Shown: positions 7,111-13,280, numbered from the stretch's first letter. The stretch: DNA of 14,964 nt from CAYOBW01 sp964402115 (GCA_964402115.1 CAYOBW010000174.1:1-14964), one strand, 5' to 3'. Numbers and translations: made by a program. Notes: generated by a model from the sequence alone, not told the origin.

Positions 7111-7665
7111 TTGAAAGCCTGCATCTACGCGCGTACCGCGCACAACGACAAGAGCCACAACCGCACGGCGTTGCAGACGCAAATCGACGTCGCCCGCGCG
7201 ATCGCCCATGGGCGGAACCTCACTGTCGATTACGCGCACGTCTTCACCGATACGGACGCCGCGGGCGACAGCCCCCCCACCCCCTGGAAAAGGGATGAGA
7301 ACCAGCCTGCGCGCCCGGCGCTAACCGCCCTGGTCGAGGCCGTCGAGGCCGGCGCCGTGCAGTGGGTGCTCGTCCACCGCCTGGATCGGCTGGCAACCAG
7401 TTCCGAGTTGCTGATCGCGCTGCGTGACTTCTTCCTGCACTACAGGGTCCGCATCGCCGTATCGCCCGATCAGGCCGCTGACTCGCAGGATCCCACCGAG
7501 ACCTTCGCCCTCAGCATCCTGCAGCCCTGCATCGCGACAGATCTGTTGGCCGATCGCACGCGCAAGGAGCTGCAACGCAGCCGCAAACAGGGGGAGATTG
7601 ACCGCCTGAAAGCGCGCCTGCTCCGTCTGGAGACCGAACTGGATGCGCTCAGCGAAGATACTTGA
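7111..7665 (+). CDS. Serine-recombinase-like protein lacking the catalytic serine, no DNA-binding tail
   Basis: This 184-aa protein aligns by eye with the resolvase/invertase catalytic domain: opening KACIYAR, core VLVHRLDRL, and the long E-helix FALSILQPCIATDLLADRTRKELQRSRKQGE, followed by a coiled coil (IDRLKARLLRLETELDAL). In active enzymes the opening is Y-x-R-x-S with Ser as nucleophile; here it is YARTA, so Ser is replaced by Ala. The Arg three residues after the conserved DR (as in LDRLGR) is Thr here (LDRLAT). The first Arg and the LDRL Arg remain. There is no C-terminal helix-turn-helix, recombinase domain or zinc ribbon. It is probably not a strand-exchange enzyme; it may be a decayed copy or a regulatory dimer. 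The TTG start has GGGGGGAGG eight bases upstream. A hairpin repeat begins at its stop codon. Confidence 0.78.
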   Translation: MKACIYARTAHNDKSHNRTALQTQIDVARAIAHGRNLTVDYAHVFTDTDAAGDSPPTPWKRDENQPARPALTALVEAVEAGAVQWVLVHRLDRLATSSELLIALRDFFLHYRVRIAVSPDQAADSQDPTETFALSILQPCIATDLLADRTRKELQRSRKQGEIDRLKARLLRLETELDALSEDT

Positions 7666-7749
7666 GGCTCTTGCAGAACCCCTCGCGTCGCCCGCCTGCG
7701 GCGGTCGCCACGAGGGGTTTTGTAGGTGAAAATGGCGCGACCGCGCACG
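7663..7749 (+). repeat. Hairpin repeat, copy 1 (inverted copy at 14801-14887)
   Basis: This 87-base element starts on the recombinase stop codon and matches the reverse complement of 14801-14887 at 80 of 87 positions with no gap. Weaker similarity (about 18 of 30) continues to about 7779. Its core is a long hairpin: AACCCCTCG (7677-7685) pairs perfectly with CGAGGGGTT (7711-7719), with an inner stem CCGCC-TGC-GGCGG. The conserved part extends past the hairpin (GTAGGTGAAAATGGCGCG), so the conservation is not only a terminator stem. Confidence 0.85.
7677..7721 (+). terminator. Probable intrinsic terminator of the recombinase-like gene
   Basis: The hairpin within the repeat has a 9-bp outer stem, a GC-rich inner stem and is followed by a TTTT tract (7718-7721), only 11 bases after the stop codon. 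The stem could also halt transcripts from the other side, but a T-tract is present only in this direction. Confidence 0.5.
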
Positions 7750-7876
7750 GTTCGGGGCTTCCGATCACTCAAGGGGCCGGAAATCGCCGTTTTTGGGCCT
7801 CTCCGACCCTACCGGCCTGCGCAATGGGGTTTACAGAAGCGCCTTTGGCTCGCAGAAGAGCTACCCAATCATCCTC

Positions 7877-7997
7877 ACTTGATAACTTGATAATAGGTCG
7901 CGCTTTAACAACTGAAGTTATTCATATAAAGCACTTTATAAATGATTGCCACCTGTTAATATCTTCCTCTTGATTATCGCCCGCCATACTTGATAAT
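7877..7997 (+). promoter_or_regulatory. Recurring CTTGATWA motifs, candidate operators
   Basis: ACTTGATAAC (7877-7886) and ACTTGATAAT (7885-7894) are in tandem with an 8-base period; TCTTGATTAT (7968-7977) and ACTTGATAAT (7988-7997) follow exactly 20 bases apart. Between them TATAAAG-CA-CTTTATA (7925-7940) is a perfect inverted repeat. Together they are plausible binding sites for the XRE protein encoded just downstream. The last two copies also overlap promoter boxes, which could by itself explain part of the resemblance. Confidence 0.4.
7970..7997 (+). promoter_or_regulatory. Candidate promoter of the XRE/zinc-ribbon gene
   Basis: TTGATT (7970-7975), 16 bases, GATAAT (7992-7997; 5 of 6 to TATAAT). 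Transcription would start near 8004, about 37 bases before the ATG at 8041. Confidence 0.4.
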
Positions 7998-8040
7998 TGC
8001 ACCCTTCTTGGATGAACCACGACGCAACGGGTATGTAGGC

Positions 8041-8631
8041 ATGGCTATGGGAATACACCAACTGGCTCAACGTATGCGGGATGCCCGGCAGGCGGCAGGG
8101 CTGACGCAATCGCGACTGGCGCAGGAGGCTGGCTGCAACCAGTCGGCCATCAGCATGTTGGAACGGGGCCAGTCGAACGTGCTTTCGCAGGAGAGCCTGA
8201 CGCGTCTGGCCACGCGGCTCGGTCTGGATCTCCAGTCACTGGCGGAAACACCGGGAGAGATCGACGTGCCCTGCCCCCCGACCGTGGCGGCGCCCGACGT
8301 GTATCGGTACTGTCCGCACTACGATTGTCCGTCGAACACGCCCTACGTGGTGCGCGGCGATCTGTACCTGCTGCCGCGCATGGCCATGGGGGAGCCCCGG
8401 CCGTCCCCGCGTTGCCGTCTGTGTGGAGAGGTGCTGGAGGCCTGTTGCGCCAACGCGGCGTGCAACGCGCCCGCGCGACCGGGAAGCTGCTGTCCGGACT
8501 GCGGCACCCGCTACGTGGCGCCGCCCACCCTGTCGCCGGACGCTCGCGCATCGTGGGCGGACCGACAGCGCCGCCAGGTCGCCGTGCTGTTCGAAAGCGG
8601 CAGCGCCGACGGTCACGGAGCGACACGCTGA
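8041..8631 (+). CDS. XRE-family transcriptional regulator with cysteine-rich zinc-ribbon C-terminus
   Basis: This 196-aa protein has an N-terminal Cro/C1-type helix-turn-helix at residues about 3-65 (LAQRMRDARQAAGLTQSRLA, then NQSAISMLERGQ). The remainder is Cys-rich: CPHYDC, then CRLC, ACC, AC, SCCPDCG, giving enough paired cysteines for two or three zinc ribbons, followed by a short basic/polar tail. The HTH probably binds operators, perhaps its own, while the ribbons may bind DNA, RNA or a protein partner (inference). I chose ATG 8041 (an ATG two codons on at 8047 is equally possible); the frame is open upstream to a TTG at 7990, but that would put the start in the promoter. No strong ribosome site is visible. 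It follows the recombinase-like gene in the same direction with a terminator between them, so it is probably separately transcribed. Confidence 0.85.
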   Translation: MAMGIHQLAQRMRDARQAAGLTQSRLAQEAGCNQSAISMLERGQSNVLSQESLTRLATRLGLDLQSLAETPGEIDVPCPPTVAAPDVYRYCPHYDCPSNTPYVVRGDLYLLPRMAMGEPRPSPRCRLCGEVLEACCANAACNAPARPGSCCPDCGTRYVAPPTLSPDARASWADRQRRQVAVLFESGSADGHGATR

Positions 8632-8920
8632 CGCCGCTGCGGTGGGTTCAGCCTGGAGCGGACTGATCCGGCCCCGCCGGACAGGCCGCCGTTGTCGAGT
8701 ACGAGGATGAGGACCGTTCGCTGCGCTCACTGAGGACGAGGACGATTTCGTTCCTTTCCGTTCCCCGCGCCACACCAGCGCACCTGCCCACCTTCATCTC
8801 GCACCGCGCCGTAATCCGTCGCAACGACTCACCCGACTCCGTTGGCGTGGTCTGCACCTGATCAAAGCATCACAGACCTGACCGCAATGCATCTTCATCA
8901 TGGGCGCCGTCGGCCCCGCT
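8632..8920. other. Intergenic, no gene recognised; GA-rich tract and small hairpin
   Basis: A short GC hairpin TCCGGC-CCC-GCCGGA (8667-8681) lies 36 bases after the XRE stop but has no T-run, so it is at best a weak terminator. Two related purine-rich tracts follow, GAGTACGAGGATGAGGA (8697-8713) and GAGGACGAGGACGA (8732-8745). I find no believable protein on either strand. Confidence 0.5.
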
Positions 8921-9202
8921 TCATTCGACCAGAACCGTTGGCGGGTCAACAACCTCGATAACTGAACAAGGAATGCCTTCTGCGACGGCGATAGCCATCG
9001 TCTTCTGTTCCGCTGGCATGGCGTCGTCAGCTCGCACCTTGTCTCCTCTGTGCGTCTTCGCAATCGCATCAAAGTGATCCTTGAGGACACTGATGCTCAT
9101 TCGAACGAGCGTCAGTGCATTGCTGCCTGCTGGCGCGAAACCCCTCACCTGCAGCAACGTTGTGTCGCGGTAGGGGGTAATGGTCAGGTAAATTGTCTGC
9201 AC
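8921..9202 (-). CDS. Possible gene fragment, unknown function
   Basis: A minus-strand frame of about 93 codons (GTG at 9202, TGA ending at 8921) reads like protein: strands IYLTITPYRD and TLLQVRGFAP, a helix MSISVLKDHFDAIAKTHRGD, and a tail MAIAVAEGIPCSVIEVVDPP. I do not recognise the family. Codons are less GC-rich at the third position than in neighbouring genes, which would fit imported DNA. There is no ribosome site at the GTG, nor at the internal ATG at 9100 that would give 59 aa, and the frame runs back into a hairpin-rich repeat-like block at about 9205. It may be the 3' end of a gene disrupted by that block, or a chance frame. Confidence 0.3.
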   Translation of the reverse strand: MQTIYLTITPYRDTTLLQVRGFAPAGSNALTLVRMSISVLKDHFDAIAKTHRGDKVRADDAMPAEQKTMAIAVAEGIPCSVIEVVDPPTVLVE

Positions 9203-9204
9203 AC

Positions 9205-9400
9205 TCTGCCGGGAAAGGGAAGCGTGATCTCGGCTAAGCGGAACGGCCCACGCATCGCACTCGCGTCCCTCGCGCTGCCCGTAGGGCTCCATGCCTGCGG
9301 GTTGTCGCACGGACGGCGCAGAAGCGCCGTCCCACGTAGGCCGGTCCTCCCGGGCCGGCCGGGCGGAGAATGCGACGATGGGGAGCCGGTATCGCGCACT
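9205..9400. repeat. Hairpin-rich block, probable dispersed repeat
   Basis: Two strong hairpins stand side by side: GGACGGCGC-AGAA-GCGCCGTCC (9311-9332, perfect 9-bp stem) and GGCCGG (9339-9344) with CCGGCC (9355-9360). Both arms are intact although the region is not coding. The flanking GC-rich text resembles intergenic repeat units I associate with Kiritimatiellota/Verrucomicrobiota chromosomes, but no second copy exists in this window, so its repeat status and its outer limits are inference. Confidence 0.35.
9311..9332. other. Perfect 9-bp stem-loop
   Basis: GGACGGCGC pairs with GCGCCGTCC around an AGAA loop. There is no T-run on either side, and no gene ends nearby except the uncertain fragment at 8921-9202, whose upstream side it faces. 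It is therefore not an obvious terminator and more likely part of a repeat. Confidence 0.6.
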
Positions 9401-9439
9401 CGAGTCGGAAATCTTGAATTCATTCCCCTCATTTGTGGA

Positions 9440-9469
9440 GTGACGTGCGGCCCTGCGTTGCGCCATATT
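9440..9469 (+). promoter_or_regulatory. Weak promoter candidate for the exported protein gene
   Basis: GTGACG (9440-9445), 18 bases, CATATT (9464-9469), each matching four of six consensus bases, lies about 60 bases before the ATG at 9528. Confidence 0.22.
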
Positions 9470-9527
9470 TGTTCCCGATACGCGTGCGGGGTCGCGTCAC
9501 GCCCGCCGCCCGAAAGGAGTGATCGCC

Positions 9528-10616
9528 ATGAGGCAAGCCGCTGAAGTCGCCGCCCTCGCCTGCTCGCTGGCACTGACCGTTCAGCCCGTCCACGCGGCCG
9601 GCCCAAAGCCAGCGTCCCCCGCCGCCACCCCGAAGCTCGTCTTCGAGCGCTATATCGACCGGACCGAGGGCGCCTTCCTTGTCCTCGTGCCCAAGGGCTG
9701 GCAGACCGACGGAGGCATGGTACGCGTCAACCCGCTGACGGCCGTCGGCGGCGCAGGCCAGTCGATCGAGGCGAAGATCGACTTCACCATCCGCCGCGAT
9801 CCGGCGGGCAAGGTCATGCTTCGCTATCTCCCCAAGATCAACTACGCCGAACCCAGCCCCTACAACGCCATGCTGGGAGGCAACTGGAACGGCATGCCCG
9901 TCGTCGCCCGCCAGACGGCCCGCGACTTCCTGCTGCGCCTGCTGTTCCCGGGACTGCACCCGCAGGCTTCCGATGTGAAGGAGGTCGAGGTCACGCCCCG
10001 CCCCGACATCGCCGCCGCCGTCCGCGCCCTTCCCGCCGGGCAGGCGCTCACCGCTCAGGGCATCCCCTACTCCGTCGACGCCGCCGTTGTCACCGTCTCC
10101 TATAACGAGGCCGGCACGCGCTTCCGCGAAACCCTGTTCGTTGCCGTCGACGGGTTCAGCGTCATGGGCGTCGCGCTGTGGAGCAACCCCTTCACCATCG
10201 TGGCGCGGGCGCCCGAAGCCGAGTTTGCCGCTTACGGCCCCGTGGCCAAGGTCATCATGAACTCGTTCGCCCTCAACCCGCGCTGGCTGAGCGCCGAGAT
10301 GCAGGGACAGATCCAGAGGGGCAGGATCGTGCAGGACACTCTCGCCGAGCTGGCACGCATCGACCAGGAGATCGCGGAGAATCGCTCGCGCACCATGTCC
10401 CAGATCAACGAGCAGCAGTACCTCACGCTCACCGCACAGGAGAAGTACCGCAACCCGCACTCCGGCGAGGTTGAGCTCGGGTCAAACGACTGGAAGCACC
10501 GTTGGGTGAACACAGCCGGCGAGACCATCTACACCGACGACCCGAACTGGAATCCGAATATGGATCCCGACCTGCGCGTCTCCGGCTTCAAACGCTCGGC
10601 TCCCGTCCAGCCGTAG
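9528..10616 (+). CDS. Exported protein of unknown function with a WVN-x-GE-IYTDDPN tail domain
   Basis: This 362-aa protein has a signal peptide (residues 1-24, cleavage near VHAAG). The body (about 35-265) looks alpha/beta, beginning with FERYIDRTEGAFLVLVPKGW, a pattern like the PsbP/DUF-type exported domains that follow 'y.d..egaFs..vP.GW'. A helical linker rich in Glu, Arg and Gln spans about 270-310. The last ~60 residues contain YRNPHSGEVELGSNDW, then HRWVNTAGETIYTDDPNWNPN, a short module I associate with exported proteins in several bacteria whose function is not known to me. The ATG at 9528 has AAAGGAG (9513-9519) eight bases upstream; a GTG at 9519 is the end of that ribosome site. 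It is convergent with the metallopeptidase gene, 59 bases apart, without a clear terminator. Confidence 0.8.
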   Translation: MRQAAEVAALACSLALTVQPVHAAGPKPASPAATPKLVFERYIDRTEGAFLVLVPKGWQTDGGMVRVNPLTAVGGAGQSIEAKIDFTIRRDPAGKVMLRYLPKINYAEPSPYNAMLGGNWNGMPVVARQTARDFLLRLLFPGLHPQASDVKEVEVTPRPDIAAAVRALPAGQALTAQGIPYSVDAAVVTVSYNEAGTRFRETLFVAVDGFSVMGVALWSNPFTIVARAPEAEFAAYGPVAKVIMNSFALNPRWLSAEMQGQIQRGRIVQDTLAELARIDQEIAENRSRTMSQINEQQYLTLTAQEKYRNPHSGEVELGSNDWKHRWVNTAGETIYTDDPNWNPNMDPDLRVSGFKRSAPVQP

Positions 10617-10675
10617 CACTGCTAACCCCCTCCAGCCTACTCCCCCTCCCCGGTTCAACGCGAGGGCGCGACGCG

Positions 10676-11632
10676 TCACGGCAGCTTGTTGAGCAGGCGC
10701 ACGACGACGCGGCCGACGATTTGGAGGCTCTCCGCACTGAGCTTGTCGAGCGTGTCCGCGGGCGTATGCCAGTAGTCGTTCTGCCCTGGCGCCGAGCCGT
10801 ATTCGAAGTCGATTACGTCGATCGCCGGCATCCCGGCCAGCAGGAAGGGCACGTGGTCGTCGGTCACAATCCCGCCGTCGCGCGTGAGTCCGAAGTGCTT
10901 CCGGGCGCCCTCCTCCGCGGCCGCCTCCAGGAGCAACCGCGTGAGCGCGGCATCGCCATTGCGCGGCACCGTGACGTTGAGATTCCGGTCGCCGATCATG
11001 TCCAGGACGATCACGGCCTTCACCTTGTCGGCGCGGCGATTGCGCACGAGGGTCTGCGCGAGCCGCCGGCTGCCGTGCAGCCCGTCCTGCGGCCCGTACT
11101 CGCGGGCGCACTCCTCGCCGTCCAGGAACGCGAGGACGATCTCCGCCCCGGGGCGCGCCTGCAGGCGCAGGACCCGGCCCAGTTCGAGGAGCAGCGCCAC
11201 GCTGGAACCGCCGTCGTTGGCGCCCTCGAAGGTGTCGGATACGCCCGCCTTCGTGTCGTAGTGCGAGACGAGCACAATGGTTTGATCCGCCCGCCCGGGC
11301 AGCGTGCCGACCACGTTGCGGAAGGTGCGCGGGCCCAGCGGGGTGGCATCCGTAAACTCGTCCACGAACACCGTCTCGATATCCAGCGCGCGCAGGCGCA
11401 TCTCGAGGTATTCGGCCGCGCGCGCGGCCCCTCCGGAGCCGGCGGTCCGGGGTTTGAACTGCAGGAAGTTCTCGACTTCGGCGAGCACGCGTTCGCCGTT
11501 GACCTCCTCCGGGCGGAAGCGCGGCGGCCCGGGCGGCGTCGCGCCGCGGCGGCAGGCCACACCCGAACCCACCACGACGGCCAGCAGCCAAGCGCCCAGC
11601 CACGTCCGCACCGTGCGCCGGCCGCGACTCAA
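10676..11632 (-). CDS. M28-family zinc metalloenzyme, glutaminyl-cyclase-like, exported
   Basis: This 318-aa protein has an N-terminal export signal with a possible lipidation site (GVAC, Cys27; Gly at -3 is unusual). The M28 fold is clear: SHYDTKAG (123-130), GANDGG with Asp140, LDGEE with E173 and E174, VLDMIGD with Asp211, DDHVPF with Asp259, and YWHTPADT with His289. The stretch PQDGLHGSRRLA after the DGEE motif and the overall spacing are typical of glutaminyl-peptide cyclotransferases, where Asp/Glu/His (here D140, E174, H289) bind one zinc. It may cyclise N-terminal Gln or act as an aminopeptidase; sequence alone cannot separate these. I propose the TTG at 11632, overlapping the parB stop as TTGA and giving a basic N-region; GTG 11611 is the alternative. 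It is last in the argC-bactofilin-parB operon. Confidence 0.82.
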   Translation of the reverse strand: MSRGRRTVRTWLGAWLLAVVVGSGVACRRGATPPGPPRFRPEEVNGERVLAEVENFLQFKPRTAGSGGAARAAEYLEMRLRALDIETVFVDEFTDATPLGPRTFRNVVGTLPGRADQTIVLVSHYDTKAGVSDTFEGANDGGSSVALLLELGRVLRLQARPGAEIVLAFLDGEECAREYGPQDGLHGSRRLAQTLVRNRRADKVKAVIVLDMIGDRNLNVTVPRNGDAALTRLLLEAAAEEGARKHFGLTRDGGIVTDDHVPFLLAGMPAIDVIDFEYGSAPGQNDYWHTPADTLDKLSAESLQIVGRVVVRLLNKLP

Positions 11633-12603
11633 TCCGGCGGCAGCCCGATCAGGTCGAGCAGGCGGTTGAGATCGTCGTTGGAGTAGAAATCCACCTCGAT
11701 GCATCCCTTGCCCTTCTTCCCGTTGGCGTAGGTCTTGCTGGGCGACAACCGCACGCTCGTGCCGAGGAAACTGTGCAGGCGGTCCGAGAGCGCCGTCACA
11801 TGGTTGGGCGGGATGTCGCTCCGCGATGTGCGGGGCTTGCGCGGCGCCTGCCGCGCCTTCTGGCACAGCTTCTCCAGTTGCCGGACCGAGAGCCCCTCCT
11901 GCGACACGCGCTGGGCCAGCAGCAGTTGCTCCGACGGCGACTCGATGCCCACAAGGGCCTTCGCATGGCCGGCGCTGAGCGCGCCCGTCACCAGCAACTG
12001 GCGCACCGCATCGGGCAGGTCCAGCACCCGCAGGGCGTTTGCGACCGTGGCACGCGCCTTGCCGACCCGCTGGGAGATCAGCTCCTGCGTCAGGCCGAAC
12101 CGCTCCGCCAGCACGCGATAGCCGGCAGCCTCCTCGACGATGTTCAGGTCCTGGCGCTGGAGGTTCTCGATGAGGGCGATTTCGAGGGCGTCCACGTCCG
12201 CGGCCGCCATCACGATCACCGGCACGGTCGTCAGCCCCGCCTCGCCCGCCGCCCGCAGGCGCCGCTCGCCCGCGATCAACTCGTACCCTTCACCTTCGGG
12301 ACGCACCAGCAGCGGCTGGAGGACGCCATGGACCCGCACCGATTCCGTCAGCTCGGTCAACGCATTGGGCTCGAACGTATGGCGCGGCTGCAGGGTGTTG
12401 CGGCGGATCAGGCTGACCGATACCTGCTGCACGCCGCCCCGCGACGCCGCGGACGCGAGCGCCGTCTCCGCGGCCTGGATAACCGGCGCGACCACGACGG
12501 GCGGAGGCGTGACCACAGGCGGTGGCGCGACCGGCGCGGCGGCTGCCGTCCCGTTGGCCATCAACGCCTGCAACCCCCGGCCCAATCCGTGCTTCTTCAC
12601 CAT
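11629..12603 (-). CDS. parB: Chromosome partitioning protein ParB
   Basis: This 324-aa protein is a full-length chromosomal ParB. The N-terminus KKHGLGRGLQAL (3-14) matches the conserved ParA-contacting segment. A Pro/Val-rich linker (about 23-42) leads to the ParB/Srx CTPase domain with LQPR (71-74) and GERRLRAA (112-119), then ENLQRQDLN (146-154), the helix-turn-helix LTQELISQRVGKARATVANA (171-190) and LSAGHAKAL (209-217). The C-terminal dimerisation part ends DFYSNDDLNRLLDLIG. It would bind parS sites, slide as a CTP clamp and work with ParA in segregation. The ATG at 12603 has GGGAG eight bases upstream. No parA is in the window; a bactofilin gene stands 82 bases upstream instead. No obvious parS 16-mer was found here by eye. 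Confidence 0.95.
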   Translation of the reverse strand: MVKKHGLGRGLQALMANGTAAAAPVAPPPVVTPPPVVVAPVIQAAETALASAASRGGVQQVSVSLIRRNTLQPRHTFEPNALTELTESVRVHGVLQPLLVRPEGEGYELIAGERRLRAAGEAGLTTVPVIVMAAADVDALEIALIENLQRQDLNIVEEAAGYRVLAERFGLTQELISQRVGKARATVANALRVLDLPDAVRQLLVTGALSAGHAKALVGIESPSEQLLLAQRVSQEGLSVRQLEKLCQKARQAPRKPRTSRSDIPPNHVTALSDRLHSFLGTSVRLSPSKTYANGKKGKGCIEVDFYSNDDLNRLLDLIGLPPD

Positions 12604-12685
12604 GCGCCACACTCCCGAGACCGCGCGGCGGACGGCCCGGGCCGGCGTCATCGCCGGCCGTCCGGCCGCCCGCCATCAATAGCGG

Positions 12686-13267
12686 CTATTTCTTGCCGAA
12701 GAAAGCCGGGGCCGGCTTAAGCGGCTTGGGGGAATCGTCCGACTCGTCACCGCCGGACAGCAAGCTGTCGTCCATGCCGCCCTTCGAATCCGCGGCGGAA
12801 GCCCGCGAGCCGGCGCCGGCGGCCGCGTTCGGATTGATCTCGGACTTACCGACGAACATCACGCCGTCTTCCACCGTCAGGCGCCGCGCCTTGATGTCGC
12901 CCGTGATCCGCGCGGTCGGCTTCAGGTCAATGCGGTCGCGGGCGATGATATTGCCCGTCACCTGGCCGTGAACCAGAACGGACTCGACCGTCACGTTTCC
13001 CTTCACGGTGGCCGTGCCGCCGATGAGCACCGAACCGCCGCAGGTCAGGTCGCCGTTCAGCTTGCCGTTCAGTTCGACGTTGCTCACGCACTTGATCGAA
13101 CCCGAGATCTCGACGTCCTCGGAAATGATGGTTTTCGCCGTCTGGTTCTGGTTCTGGTTCATGTTTTCCTCTTCATCCGCAGCCCCGGACGTCGGCCACG
13201 CCGGCCGCGCCTCGCGGGTTCTGCTCGTTTGTGTTGCCGGGTTCATACCTGGTTGCATGCCTGCCAT
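12686..13267 (-). CDS. Bactofilin
   Basis: This 193-aa protein has the bactofilin (DUF583) beta-helix core at residues about 46-146, with the characteristic repeating short strands: TIISEDVEISGSI, LNGKLNGDLTCGG, VLIGGTATVKGNV, VLVHGQVTGNI and PTARITGDI. Low-complexity tails flank it: a Gln/Asn/Thr-rich N-terminus and a Ser/Asp/Gly tail ending KPAPAFFGKK. Bactofilins assemble without nucleotide into filaments that scaffold cell-wall enzymes or, in Myxococcus, the ParABS machinery. The ATG at 13267 has AAGGAGG eight bases upstream and lies 13 bases after argC, so the two are co-transcribed. The position directly before parB suggests a segregation link (inference). An internal ATG at residue 36 would yield a core-only form. 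Confidence 0.93.
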   Translation of the reverse strand: MAGMQPGMNPATQTSRTREARPAWPTSGAADEEENMNQNQNQTAKTIISEDVEISGSIKCVSNVELNGKLNGDLTCGGSVLIGGTATVKGNVTVESVLVHGQVTGNIIARDRIDLKPTARITGDIKARRLTVEDGVMFVGKSEINPNAAAGAGSRASAADSKGGMDDSLLSGGDESDDSPKPLKPAPAFFGKK

Positions 13268-13280
13268 CTGCGTTTCCTCC

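Larger units (their letters stand above)
7750..8040. other. AT-rich control region before the XRE gene
   Basis: No gene is evident. The base composition falls sharply in 7860-8000 compared with the surrounding GC-rich sequence. It holds four CTTGATWA motifs, a perfect 7-bp dyad and a promoter candidate, annotated separately. Such a contrast suggests imported DNA or a compact regulatory region. Confidence 0.5.

Noticed and set aside
6985..7239. N-terminal extension of the exported coiled-coil protein
   Set aside because: It overlaps the divergent recombinase gene and its promoter, and the internal ATG at 6984 has a strong ribosome site and starts a signal peptide.
7470..7772. Minus-strand frame reading through the hairpin repeat (FTYKTPRGDRRRR pattern)
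   Set aside because: A similar peptide appears from the other repeat copy only because the DNA is repeated; it overlaps the recombinase gene and has no start signal.
7662..7973. Plus-strand frame of 103 codons after the recombinase gene
   Set aside because: It begins inside the terminator hairpin repeat and runs through the AT-rich control region with no protein-like pattern.
7860..8000. CTTGATWA repeats as a CRISPR or iteron origin
   Set aside because: Units are only 8-10 bases, irregularly spaced and without spacers or a replication-initiator gene; operator or promoter use is more likely.
9184..9606. Minus-strand frames across the hairpin block and the exported protein's start
   Set aside because: Translations follow palindromic repeat DNA and overlap a gene with a proper ribosome site and signal peptide.
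10502..11686. Plus-strand frame (394 codons) opposite the M28 gene
   Set aside because: Antisense shadow; the minus strand holds all M28 catalytic motifs.
11773..12720. Plus-strand frame (315 codons) opposite parB
   Set aside because: Arg/His-rich shadow of an unmistakable ParB.
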